Assembly (NCBI GenBank): GCA_013368375.1
Contig: JAACJP010000001.1
Location: 558,001-622,000 of the forward strand
Source: Tricholomella constricta
Lineage: Eukaryota > Basidiomycota > Agaricomycetes > Agaricales > Lyophyllaceae
Reading direction: 5' to 3'
DNA length: 64,000 bases
Shown here: positions 33,436-44,329 of the stretch, piece after piece
Layout of the letters: every line of letters begins with the position of its first letter
How positions within the stretch are numbered: position 1 is the stretch's first letter
The notes under the pieces: generated by a model
Seen by the model: only the letters and a program-made list of their open reading frames with translations
What the model was told of the DNA's origin: nothing
The model's database searches: none
Translations under genes and position numbers: made by a program

Positions 33436-34429
33436 CTACCTCTCTCTCAGCTCGCGGATAGCTTCCTCGACAAACTCCACCGCATTGTAGGCTGTTAACC
33501 AATCCCGGGAAGCGGACTCGTCGATGATTTCCGTCCCCTTCCCCCCAACATATTCTGCAACAACCCCTTCATATAGATTCTGTTCATCGTTTAACACAAA
33601 TTTGCTGAACCGCCAGCCCTCTGGTATCTCCTTGTCGACGAGCAGGACGTTCCCCTCGATGTCATACTCGATACGGCGGAAGTCAAAGCCCAAGCCAAGT
33701 CCGAGAGCTTTAGTGTAAGCTTCCTTGATCGTCCATATCCAGAAAAACCGCCGTAGGGTCTCGTCCTGCGAAATCCCTGAAAACAAACTACGATGTTCGA
33801 AGGGAGTTAACTGGGCCGAAAACGTCAGCCTTGAATTCCTTAGGGTGTTGCGAGGCTTACCTGATCTCCAACACTGTCAATAAATGAAACAAGTGTTTCG
33901 TGACCTGGTATTCGCACTTTCATGACATCAACACCTATGCTGAACGCAGGTGGATTATGCGCTCCTGGTGCGAATGCCATCGCCACGAGAGCATTATCGT
34001 GCGATATGTTGTATGCGATGGGTGGATCAAGCCCTGGAGTTGTCTGAAAGTAGCCTCGTTAGACGAACAGGCCCTTGATCGCTCGGAATGAACTTGCAAT
34101 GTAGGGCTTTTTAGCTGCTGTTGCCCCAAAAACCATGGCGCTGACGGGGATTCCGCGTTGCTTAAGAAGAGTTCGAGTTAGTAGCCGTCCAATAAGAGTT
34201 CCTTGTGTTCAGTTAGGCCAGATCATTAGTGGGAGGCATTCGCGCTTACTACAAGCATCTTCCCGTCGATAAAATCGTTTTATACGAGTGGAGCTTTCGG
34301 GGTCCACTAGCTGGAGGGCATTCTGATAAAGCTATCCTTCAAGTTAGCAGAGGGGTAAGCTAGGTTTCTAAACAAGCGCACGTCCTCGGAGAACAGGTCA
34401 GATTTGTATATAACAGCCCAGACCTCCAT
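33436..34429 (-). CDS. 4'-phosphopantetheinyl transferase (Sfp/LYS5 type)
   Basis: It adds the phosphopantetheine arm from CoA to acyl, peptidyl or aryl carrier domains of polyketide, peptide and lysine-pathway enzymes. Exons 34429-34382, 34322-34250, 34201-34098, 34043-33861 and 33810-33436 give 260 residues. Motifs are VDPESSTRIKRFYRREDACR, YNISHDNALVAMAF, the metal site FSIGVDVM and WIWTIKEAYTKALGLGLGFD. Intron 3 (34044-34097) begins gcaagt, a GC-AG intron: no in-frame GT exists there, and the peptide KPYI-TTPGL fits the family. The start codon is 72 bp from the divergent MAK32-like gene. A split second copy lies at 5343-7974. Confidence 0.94.
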
Positions 34430-34501
34430 GAAGAGTGGTGGAGGAACGAGGTTTCCCGTTCATCAGGGAACTGGATCTTATCTTATCTCTCAACCTCGTC
34501 T
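34430..34501. promoter_or_regulatory. compact bidirectional promoter, PPTase and MAK32-like kinase
   Basis: Only 72 bp separate the start codons. The duplicated PPTase copy matches just the first 20 or so bases of it, so that copy arrived without most of this promoter. Confidence 0.4.
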
Positions 34502-35921
34502 ATGTCTTGTAACCAGGAATCTCAAGAGACACACGTCGGCTTCGTCACTCTGGGAATGTTCATTGTCGACGAATTTTCCTTCTCGGATAACGAAGGGAGA
34601 CCTACGGGCAGGACCTTAGCTCCTCAGGAAAGGCCCCGTTCATTGGTTTTCAGAAAACACCTCTCACCAGTTGAATAGATTGGTGGAGGCGGTACATATG
34701 CAGCGATCGGTGCTCGTATCTGGTCAGCTCCATCTTCCCAAGTCCCATAGTCAATTATACAGATTACTCACAACCGAATCAGGCTCCCGGCCAGTGAGGT
34801 CGGAATGATAATTGATAAAGGACGTGACTTTCCTGCATCGAGCGAAGCGAAACTCTTGAATTACGGCTCAAAGATGTGGATATTCAGAGACCAGCCTGAC
34901 TGTCTCACTACGCGCGCTCTTAACTCGTACAGAGGCGAGCATCGAAAGTAGCTTTCCATCCCGCACGACGTTCGGCCCACTGAAGCTGATGCCATTTGTT
35001 ATGTCAGTTTTGAATATCTCACTCCGCGAATACGTATAACCGTACCCAAGGACCTCGTTGATACCAGGATTTCCAGACCTCGTTTGCTGCATTTTGTCTG
35101 TTCGCCCACTCGCGCATCCATCATCGCGTCAGAAGTTCGGGCAATCAGCGACTGGCAGCCAACGACTGTTTACGAACCTATACCGGTTTGTCGTATTCCC
35201 TTTGAAGAATGAGCTCGTTTCTTACATGACACGACGTGAAGGACAGGTGTGTCCCAGCAGAACTCCCAGCGCTGATCGAGGTTCTGCCTTCGATATCAAT
35301 CTTGAGGTGGGTCAATTCCCTTTCTTCAGGTGCGCCCACACCAACGGAGATGGTTCCAGCCCGAATGCGGAGGAAGCTTTATCCCTTCTGTCGATTCCTC
35401 TGCCACCCACACGAGCGTCGATAGAAGAGGCTACGGATCGCTTCCTGCAATACGGCGTTGGTGAAACGCGCACGGGATGGGTAATCATCAGGAGCGGTGA
35501 AATGGGGGCCTATGTGAAGACTCTTAGGAGTGAGGGAAAATGGATCGATGCATTCTGGACCGATAAACCTGACGATTCTAGGAGGATTGTCGATGTCACG
35601 GGTACTTTTATTATATTCACCCAATCAGGCAGATGCTCACAAGTTCTCAGGAGCAGGAAATAGCTTCCTGGGTGGCCTTGCTGCTGGCATTATACTCACG
35701 AACGATGTTCTGAAAGGTGTATAACTTTTGTTTCTGTTTCTGTTGTTGCATTGTATGTTGAATAATGCGCAGCGACGTTCTATGCATCCGTGTCGGCTTC
35801 TTTCACAATCGAACAAGAAGGGTTGCCGATTTTGTCTGGGCACAAGGCAGGCCATACTCTGTGGAATGACGATGTTCCCCAGAGGAGGCTCGAGGCTCTA
35901 CTGACACGGCATGGAAGCTAA
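34502..35921 (+). CDS. MAK32-like PfkB-family sugar kinase
   Basis: Exons 34502-34627, 34679-34722, 34783-34947, 35008-35185, 35242-35306, 35360-35601, 35651-35716 and 35773-35921 give 344 residues. Family pieces are FVTLGMFIVDEF, IGGGGTYAAIGARIW, EVGMIIDKGRDFP, LLHFVCSP, ILSPNAEEALSLL, GWVIIRSGEMGAYV and the PfkB signature VDVTGAGNSFLGGLAAG with its catalytic Asp at the anion hole (GAGN replaces GAGD, as is usual in MAK32). Intron 1 (34628-34678) must join APQ to IGGGG, but its donor reads cag|gaaagg where GT is expected. It is a real GA-AG junction, an inactivating point change or a sequence error. The substrate is unknown. Confidence 0.82.
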
Positions 35922-35982
35922 TCGACAACATTAAGTATATACAGCGTAGACATACAAATACGAATAAAATACAGAGACGTTG

Positions 35983-36654
35983 TTATTGTTGCGTTGACTG
36001 AAATTTCGCTCGACTGGCGGCAAACAGCTCCTCCTGCTTAGCTAGTAGCTCCTCTTCTGTCATTCCCGACTGCTCGAATTTCGAGACTTTCTTTTCCCGA
36101 TCCTGAGGAAAAAAATCTGAGCACAATGTACTGGGAAAACTTATTCAAAAGACATACCTTCTGTTGTTGCTTATGATCTTTGAGAACGTCCTCAACCTCT
36201 GTCGTGAAAGAGTCAAAGCCAAGCCGCTGGGTGAAGATGTTGCAGTATGTAGCTCGTCTATAGTGAGAATGACGTACCTTCAAAGCAGCGATGATGTGCT
36301 CCGGCGCTATTGTCTTTTTTGACTCCTGCTCGCAAATTTCGTTGGCCTCGGATGATATAAGATGTATGAATTCTACAAGTTCTTAGTTTGTGATACTCGA
36401 CAAGTTGAAATGAATCGTTGTTCACCTACACAGCATTCAATGACCAAATCACGCGTTTCTTTGGCACAAACCACATCGCTGGGAAGTAAATCTGATGTTC
36501 AAAGTGGTGAGAGGAGAATTCAGCCAGCGAATTTTTTGCCCAAGTAGGGAAATTGGTTCGTACCAGATATCATTTTGGCGACAGTCGCCTTTGGGAGAGA
36601 GAGATCGTCATCCGCGGGTGGTGGGCCTCCAGAATGCCCTTCGCGGTCGGACAT
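35983..36654 (-). CDS. NCB2: NC2 beta (DR1), histone-fold transcription regulator
   Basis: With NC2 alpha it binds TBP on DNA and blocks or redirects pre-initiation complex assembly. Exons 36654-36564, 36491-36426, 36372-36278, 36226-36158 and 36102-35983 encode 146 residues. The histone fold reads LSLPKATVAKMISD, LLPSDVVCAKETRDLVIECC, VEFIHLISSEANEICEQESK and KTIAPEHIIAALKRLGF, followed by an acidic, Gln/Lys-rich tail. All junctions are GT-AG. It is divergent from the SmF gene, with 124 bp between start codons. Confidence 0.94.
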
Positions 36655-36778
36655 GGTTTACGAACTGGGGCCTGTAGTGACGATTTAAGGAGCAGGCAGC
36701 CTCTGGCTTTGTGCAAGCGTTCAATGTTGATGACTGCCAGATCATTTTGCAAGTCCGCACGTGTTGTTTTGAACCACC
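36655..36778. promoter_or_regulatory. bidirectional promoter, NC2 beta and SmF
   Basis: 124 bp between divergent ATGs. No TATA box is seen. Confidence 0.35.
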
Positions 36779-37268
36779 ATGGCTTCAGTACGTTTTTTCT
36801 GCGATCTCGCGATTGCGTTGCCCATATCTCCTTTAACCGGTGTATTTTTGATATTTCAAGGTCAATCCCGTCAACCCGAAGCCATTTATGCAGGAGCTTA
36901 CTGGCAAGCCCGTATTCGTTCGCCTAAAGTGGGGGCTTGAGTACAAGGGCTTCCTCGTCAGCACCGATGGTTATATGAATCTACAAGTGATGTCCTTCGC
37001 ATTGGACTTTCGTCCTTTATCTTACATCCATCTGTAGCTGGCAAACACCGAAGAATTTCAAGACGGTCAATCCAACGGTGCTTTGGGAGAAGTATTTATA
37101 AGGCAAGTGCTTGATCCATCTAACATCGTTTGTTGAGCTCACCATGTTTCCAGGTGTAACAATGTTCTCTATATCATAAGTCTATCTGTTCTCTTCATCG
37201 TGTCAAATCTGACAATCATCTCTTTCAACACAGAGAGGCGCCTGCCGATGAGAAATGAACATCAATGA
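36779..37268 (+). CDS. SmF core spliceosomal protein
   Basis: SmF is part of the heptameric Sm ring on spliceosomal snRNAs. Exons 36779-36787 (only ATGGCTTCA), 36861-36986, 37038-37102, 37154-37179 and 37234-37268 give 86 residues. Sm motifs are [40 protein letters not shown] and the Sm2 box [11 protein letters not shown]. Intron 3 (37103-37153) is GC-AG (ag|gcaagt). The last junction is unclear. A GT donor at 37180 gives the tail [13 protein letters not shown]; an AT-AG reading (37176 ataagt) gives RGACR; a third frame gives EAPADEK, which looks most like relatives but has no donor. The end is therefore tentative, between 37251 and 37268. Confidence 0.85.
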
Positions 37269-37713
37269 CAGGACGACATTGCCAGTTGGTTGAGCTTGCC
37301 AGTGAGCTACGACGCTGGCTGCAAAGTCCAGCCTGCGATCCTTGCACCAGTATGTGCCGACTTGAAGGAGACGGCGCCAGGCTACGCTCACTGTAATCTA
37401 GATGTAAAGCCTATTCCGTACGTATTTTGTTTCATTGTGCTATTGAACAAAAATGGAATCATCAAAGAGAAAGATTTGAAAGGCATTAAATCTATGTAAA
37501 AGAGACTGCCATGTATACCGCCACAGGTGTTTGGATTAAGAGTAAAAGCTGCGACCAGCAGTCCCGCTTGAAGATAAAGATAAGGATGGAAATTTCGGAA
37601 GCGGGATCAGCCTGACACGTTCAGATTTGGCACTCCGCTCGAAAGATTTTTGCTGACTCCGATCGCAGCACAGTACATCTTGTTCCACCACCGCCACCGC
37701 ATCTGCTACACAA
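37269..37713. other. spacer SmF to DUF2423 gene
   Basis: 445 bp without a supportable gene. It should hold the terminator of SmF and the promoter of the next gene. Confidence 0.35.
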
Positions 37714-38379
37714 ATGGCCAAGTCAATACGCTCAAAAGCCAAGCGCACCTTCCGCTCGAAGAAACGTGAAGAAGGCGTTTACGCAGCAACGGAAGCAGCC
37801 CGTCTACACCGATTGAATGCGAAGCTTGTCGCCGTCGCATCGAAGGACAAGGAGCATGAACCCTTACAGGAGTTGGAAGGGGAAGAGGACGATATGCCAG
37901 GTTGGTGTTGGTTCGCAACTCTTGGACTTATGGATGCGAACGACATCACGGTTGAGAGCCTGGATGCGTTGACGAATGGAGGGGAAGAGCGGGTGGGACT
38001 ACAAGATCTTCATATTGGGAGTGGGGGATTGAAGCGTCAAATTTCTCTTTCTTGATCTGTTCATTCAATCAAGTCTGAGCAATCATTGACGTATTTGAAC
38101 CTTTACAGACCGGATGAACGACGCAACAAAGGACACGGCTGGTTCGTCTGCTCTTTCCTTGTCCCCTTAGTTGACCTTACGATCCTTTCATCTCGATCAG
38201 ATTCTATGACTATTGATTCAGAGTCGAAACCCATATCTACGCATGGACCACGGGGTTCTAGACGGGAAGAGTGGCGGAAGTCGAAAGGGCTGGATGCCAG
38301 ACCGAAACGCGAGGGGATGAATCGCCAAGGGGGCCTTGCTGGGCGACGGAAGTCAGGTCGGTCGAAGAGGAGACGTTGA
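37714..38379 (+). CDS. DUF2423 protein, probable ribosome biogenesis factor
   Basis: Exons 37714-38020, 38109-38141 and 38201-38379 give 172 residues. The N-terminus MAKSIRSKAKRTFRSKKREE, then VYAATEAARLHRLNAKL, is the DUF2423 signature (budding yeast YBL028C type). The C-terminus is strongly basic (HGPRGSRREEWRKSKGLDAR, ending KSGRSKRRR), which fits nucleolar localisation. The middle (DMPGWCWFATLGLMDANDIT) is acidic to neutral. The two splices keep phase and restore the known C-terminus, but the intron-1 donor (a|gtgggg) is weak and the exact middle may differ. Confidence 0.78.
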
Positions 38380-38805
38380 TACCATTCTATACATTGCACG
38401 CTTTGTGTTATCCTTTCATCTCATCATGATACCCATGAACTGAAATTATCTACAAAGACCCGCTCCGCCAAAAGTACAACTACGCACACAATGATGCAGT
38501 TCGAATTGATGTCAATGACTTCCCTTTCGACTATCGAATGTTAAGGCGTGCAGGAGAATAAAGCCGGAATCCGGTTACAAGATATATTGTGCGAGCAAGG
38601 AGTCCGTTCAATAACATATCAAACGGTCTGTGGGAAAACGAAGGATTCCTTTTCGCTCTTCTCGGAATGAATCTCCGTATCCCGCGCTGATTGGAGGTCG
38701 ACAGATGAAGTCTGGTGACTGTGGCTTTTGCTGTATGGGGAGTTCGCACCAGAGGGGCTATGATCATTGTCAGCGTTGTGATCCGTCCCTCATGGATATC
38801 TTCAC
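38380..38805. other. convergent 3' spacer
   Basis: 426 bp between the DUF2423 gene and the multi-pass membrane gene, with no coding signal. Confidence 0.35.
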
Positions 38806-40513
38806 TTACGGGAACTCGGCCATTGTTATGTGCTCAGTGGTGACGTGGACCTCTGGGCGTGTTAATGCGTACTTCGGTGATTTGGGAAGTGCGTATGGCG
38901 CTATGCTGTGTCGGATAGGGTGTGTGCTTGTGATGTTCGACATTGAATGCACGTAGACGTCACTCGAGCTAAACTCCAAAAGCCTGATTACCGCGCGACA
39001 GGCTGCGATTGACCTGCCCAACGGGAGGTGAGCTTTGATAGGTGTGATTTGAAAGTGGGTCCATACGTGATTGTGGCAGCCGGAATCTGATCGCTCAGCG
39101 CTCAGCGTTAGCACCTATGATTTTATAGATTTTATAATGACAGCGCCGGACTAACCGTGGCAATGCTGCAAGAATGAGCGCGATGGCCATGAGAAATAAA
39201 GTGAGATTCTGAAATGCGACAGCTACACTCACACGTTCATGGGTGCTATTTCAATGAACCAAAGTGAGAGGCGGTGATCGAGAACAACTACAGCACTTAC
39301 TGTTCAAATTGAGAACATTCAGAACCTGACATCGCCATGTTAAGGCCATCGTTTTACAGACTCAGATAAATAAAACCTACCGCGGGTATACAATTCGTCG
39401 AGAAGGATATCAGGAAGTATACTAGGCCGTCATGGAAAAGTAATTTCCAAAGATCCGTTCGGGCAGAGTGCTTTTTGAGGAGGGCTATTGCCGTAAAAAT
39501 TAGAATGATGAGATCAAAACCCATTGCTGTGGAAGAGACATATCAGAAGACTGAAGCGATATCGCACATGAGCACCCACTGAAGAAAAACGTCGTGTTGA
39601 GTAGAGAAGGATTAGTTGCTGTCACGATACAAGCTCCAATATTATCGTCCCATGCTGCAGTGACGATGAACATCGTCCGATATAGGAGGGCCCAATGAGC
39701 AAGGCAGAGCACCCCGAGAGAAACGATGATCGGCCGCTGACGTTCCCATAGCGCGATTCTACAAAATCGTAAGCACAAACTTGACTTCTAGCTCTAGACC
39801 TACGTTCGGAGCATGAGAGAGGTCGAAGCGCAAAGAATGGTCATGTTACCAGTCCACTACAGGTTTGCTGAGGGACGACACCGAGAGGAGGAAGATGATT
39901 AGAGATAAACGTACCGAGTTGAAGGTGTATAAAGCCTGAGCGGATACGCGGTAAGAAAAGGTAACAGCGACAAACGAGAACGTACCCCGCAGTCAATCTT
40001 CATCGAAGGTGGAACGTTAGCAGGGTGACGTGAAAAATTATCATTAGTCCTTACTGAAGTTGTGATGTTCAAGGAAATTATTCTGTCATTCGGGTGTCAA
40101 AGGACATTTATGAAAAGTGATATAGACTTACAGGCCAACGAATGCGAACAACATGCAGTAACGACAGAGGAAGAAGAAAACTGAAAATCGTTGACCCTGA
40201 GTAGCTAGACCTTACAAACACAATACACACTCTAGGAGCGATATTATCAGTATGTAGCAGTAGACGATATGAACTTTAAAGCGGCAAGCTTTGACATACC
40301 AAAGGCCATCGAAATTTCCTCTTTTTACTGAGCAAGGACCATTCAAAGTCGCAAGTCATAAACAGTTCCCATACATAGACGCCAAAAAGCGCAATAATGA
40401 GCTTGGAGAAAATCTCTGATTCCCAGGATATGATCAGACGCGTTCAAACCATGCGAGTCGAAAAACAAACCGGAGTCTTTGGCAATCTCCTGAGGGTCCG
40501 ACCAGTTCACCAT
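38806..40513 (-). CDS. multi-pass membrane protein of a basidiomycete family
   Basis: The minus strand carries many short exons of a hydrophobic protein. In order: MVNWSDPQEIAKDSEIFSKL, IALFGVYVWELFMTCDFEWS, FFFLCRYCMLFAFVGL, IDCGALYTFNSWTGN, ERQRPIIVSLGVLCLAHWAL, MGFDLIILIFTAIALLKKHS, ARTDLWKLLFHDGLVYFLIS, NCIPAV, then CRAVIRLLEF and a polar tail ending at 38806. This order matches a large Agaricomycete family with six to seven membrane segments and no assigned role. Start 40513 is the first ATG. I could not make every junction keep phase (notably near 40230, 40080 and 39170), so exact exons are not given and some damage is possible. Confidence 0.65.
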
Positions 40514-41509
40514 CGCAACGTATAGTCAAGGGGAAAGAACGACGAGAATGCGGAGAACGAGGCTTGCTGGGCGAGAGGGGAAAACTCGATGCTTCAGTGA
40601 GCACCAAGGGCTTTTAAAGGTTTTCAAACTTTTAAGGGCCCGTCTCCCGATCATACCGCCGCCAGCTTCTCTGGTCTCTTTATCACTCGACCTTCTTCTC
40701 GCCCCCTCTCTCAGTCAACGAATTGAGTAACAATATCTTTATCCGGTGTTCGATTGATGTTGGCCCCTAGGTTAGATTCAGAACGTGAAATGCTCCCATG
40801 TCAGACTAGTGGCATTTCATGGCAGCTGTAACGCAAACCCATTTATCTGCGATTGTGCCGTTCAGATATATTTAGACCTGAGCGATCAGGTGGGAGGCCT
40901 TACGTAAAGAAAGAAGAGATTTCTGTTAACATCGGCGACGCTTTTACATCAGAGTCGCAAACAAGCAAATGGTGTTTCGGTGGCGTGTCCACAGATTTTC
41001 TGGGAAGTCGAATAAAGCCATAGTGACGCGTAATGTGTGCAAACTCCCTGGGTATCGATGGGGCATTCCGTCTCAAGTACCGTGGAGTTCTCGGCGGCTG
41101 TGAGTAGATGAAAAAGGTCAATAAGTTTCAGCCATCTCCGGTCACAGAAGGGACGGATGGACTAGTAGGCTTTGATCGAGCCAGCCCTTCTCATCCGGTT
41201 TACGTCGGACGCCTGCGCCAGAAAGTCGTCGGGACATCGAACCTTTGAAGCACTGGAGAAATCGGCTTTAGAGTTCAGGGTAAGGCCTCGAGGAGTCTCG
41301 AGCACAACATCATTACCCTGCAAACTCGAAAAAACATGCTTGAAAGCTTGATTCTGGCTTGGAGTGTCTGTTTATTTGATGAAAATGGCTCAATGGAAAG
41401 GAGAGCAACCCAGAGGGTCATGAAATATTCAGTCGCCGCGAGAAAGTCTCAAAGTCTCATGATCGTGCAATAGGGCGAAGACTGTATATGAAAGAATGGC
41501 ATTGAGTGA
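40514..41509. other. gene-free kilobase between membrane protein and ERB1
   Basis: A minus-strand frame at 41121-40900 is open but has no motif. The region should contain the membrane-protein promoter and the ERB1 3' end. Confidence 0.35.
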
Positions 41510-44134
41510 TCAGCTACACCATACCGCAATAGTTCCATCGGCGCCTCCGCTGACAAGCCATGGTTGTCGACTGCACCACTTAACTTGAAGGACGCCGAGC
41601 CCATCTCGGATCTCGTGCCCCCGTAGAATCTTCAAGGGAACAATCAAAGGGTCCGTCATGAGGTCATTGTACACCCTTGAGTGGAAGATTTGGATAGCGC
41701 CATCGTCCGAGGAGGAAGCGAAGAGGGGATATGAAGGATGGAAATGGAGGGAGCGGATGGCACGAGTGTGGTACCTTAAAAAATGCGACAATTAGGGCCA
41801 AACCTGTCAGTCGAGCTTGAACCATACCTCATAATCTTGTACGGCTTGTCGCTGAGCTCCAAATCAAACCAGCATAATTTCCGGTCATAACCACCAACGA
41901 TGAGGTGATCACCCGATGGATGCACGTCCATGGAAGATATCCATTTGATACCAGGAACCAGGGTTTTCAAAAGTTTCTGTTCAGAAAGGTTGTAGATTCG
42001 AACGTGTTGTTGTGTCTAAAAAGCGGTTGGTTTAGGACAAATGAAAGTAACAGATAGACTTACGGCGACAAAGAAATGGGGTTTTAGCGGATGGAAGAGG
42101 ACCATCTGGACGGCACCTTTTACTTTTTTGAACGGAGCTTGAGAATGTCGACGAGTGACTTGGTGAATCCAGACGCCTCCCTGAGTACCTCCAGTGGCTG
42201 TCGTACATTTATCAATTAAGATTCGATTATGTGAAGACAGGTCAGGGTTAACTTACAGACGGTTGCGAGGTAATCACCTCTTCGATGCCAAGCTAACTGC
42301 GTTGGCAAACCAGAAGACGCAGGTAGATTGGCGGTGAGTATTGGTGTATCCATGGACCGGCTGCTGGTCGAAGGCGTGACCCATTTGACAGGAGATGGTG
42401 TGGTTGGAGCAGGGGGAAGGGTGGCAGGCGCTAAAAGAGCCTGTGTTAGAGAGAGGACAGGGCCATGTACGTTCGGGGGAATGATGAAGTGGATCTTCTC
42501 CTCACTAGATGAAGGAAGGTTGAAGCGGTGTTGACATGAAAGGGCGACTCTACTCACACCGTGACCGCGAAATAGCTGACGTCTAATCTTGGACACCAGT
42601 CCAAGGCTCCAATTTGGCTGTCAAAATTCCAACTTTTGACCTCCCGTCCAACGTTAACCTCCCAAAGACTGACTTTGCCGCTCTCGTCACCGCTAATCAC
42701 CCAGCCTCCATCTGGGCTGACGCTGACGCACCTCGCGCGGCCTTTTGTATGAGTGAACTTGAGGCTACTGTAGTTGGGGAATGGTTTCAAGCTGCTCGGA
42801 CTGGGCAATTTGGGTATCAGTGTACTAGGGTCAATGTTAAGCTTGACCCTTTGGATCCTTGGGGCAAGGTAGAGATCCAGCTGCCGGCTAAACCTCTCCT
42901 TTATGAAGCAATCGTAAGCGGGTACAAGCCGTAACGCCGAATGTTTTTGAGGAAGGTAGTCCCGGTCTCGATCCTCTGGATCTTGGTTTTCCCATTCTTT
43001 ACGTTCCTCTTCACCTGGGAGATATTCCTCAGGGGGGTTATAAGATTCTGAATTGGTCGGGAGGCGGGGTTTCGGTGCAGGCAGTGGAGGCGGATGGGAG
43101 GACGACGGTTCTGACCAAATTGAATAGAAAGAAAATTTTGAGGTGCTTTTCGGTTTTGAGCCGATAATTCGTCCTTGGCGAATGGCACGGACAATTTTCA
43201 TAACCTTTAGAAGAATAGTTAGACTTGTATGAACCTACGACTACCAATTCGACCTGCCTTTTGTTTTTCCCATTTACTAGGGACCCAGCGACGTTTCGGT
43301 TCGGGCGCGGATGACAGAGGCATGATCTCCTCCTTCCCTTTGCCAGTAAACCATTCCGTAGTGGGTTCATATGGATCATACTCCGCGTCGGGAACCTCGC
43401 CTGCGTATAATCTGCGAATGATATCGAGCTCCTCAGTCGTAAGGGGCTTATCCATCTGAGTATTTTTATCGAAAACAGAGGTCCTTTGGAGAGGTATCAA
43501 GAAATGTACGTGACATTGTGATGCGACGTACCATGCTGAAGGATCCTCGACAGTCGACAGGAATCTGTCCAACTCATCACCTCTCGCGGGTCGTAGCACC
43601 TTCTTTCCGTCTATATCATATCCAATATGAGGGAGATCATCGTACCAATGCATTGGTACATTTCCAACACGGTTGGGATCCTAGATATGCGCGGGACATA
43701 AGCCATAAAAAGTGAATGATGGACTCCAATATGCTCACGTCCTCTGTCGAAGAATCAGAGTCATAATCCGGCTCTATCTCTGGGTAAACGCGTTTCGGCT
43801 GTCCAGTTATGTCCGACACGATAGTTTTGGCCTTGGGAAATACATGAAGAGAGCCAGTATCGCTCGAGTCGTCTTCTTCCTCGTATCCATCACCTTCCTC
43901 CTCACTGTCATCTCCTTCGTCCAGGCCCTCAAATTCCTCGTCCTCGCTGTCGCTCCGGGTGTCGATTTCAGGGAATTCATCCACCTCTCCGTCGTCGGAT
44001 ACCGCGTCTGGACCGTCCTCTTCGTCGCTTAACATTTCCAATTCCCCAACCGTCATCGTCGGGGGAGCGGGAGCATCGTCCTCAGAAGATTGCTTCCTTT
44101 TCTTGCCATTTTTCGCGACATCTTTGACGGCCAT
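41510..44134 (-). CDS. ERB1: ribosome biogenesis WD40 protein ERB1/BOP1
   Basis: ERB1 works with NOP7 and YTM1 in maturation of 5.8S and 25S rRNA in the nucleolus. Exons 44134-43739, 43680-43532, 43483-43258, 43204-42558, 42504-42257, 42197-42064, 42015-41828 and 41774-41510 give 750 residues. After an acidic N-terminus comes the BOP1 domain ([50 protein letters not shown]), then seven WD repeats ([71 protein letters not shown]). Intron 3 (43205-43257) starts gcaggt: only this GC donor joins KWEKQK to VMKIV in frame. Confidence 0.95.
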
Positions 44135-44329
44135 CGCGAGCGGCCAAGATTATATAGGATGGCCAACTTTTTGAGAAAATTCTTGACAAGAAGGTGATAG
44201 CGTGGAATCCAAATATACGCCAACAACTCGGTCCAAGTGCGACCAACCTCCATGCAACTCCCTTGCTTTCGACTTTTTACCTTGCGTATCTGACGGCAAT
44301 CATTGCCACACTACTTCTGTGATACTAGG

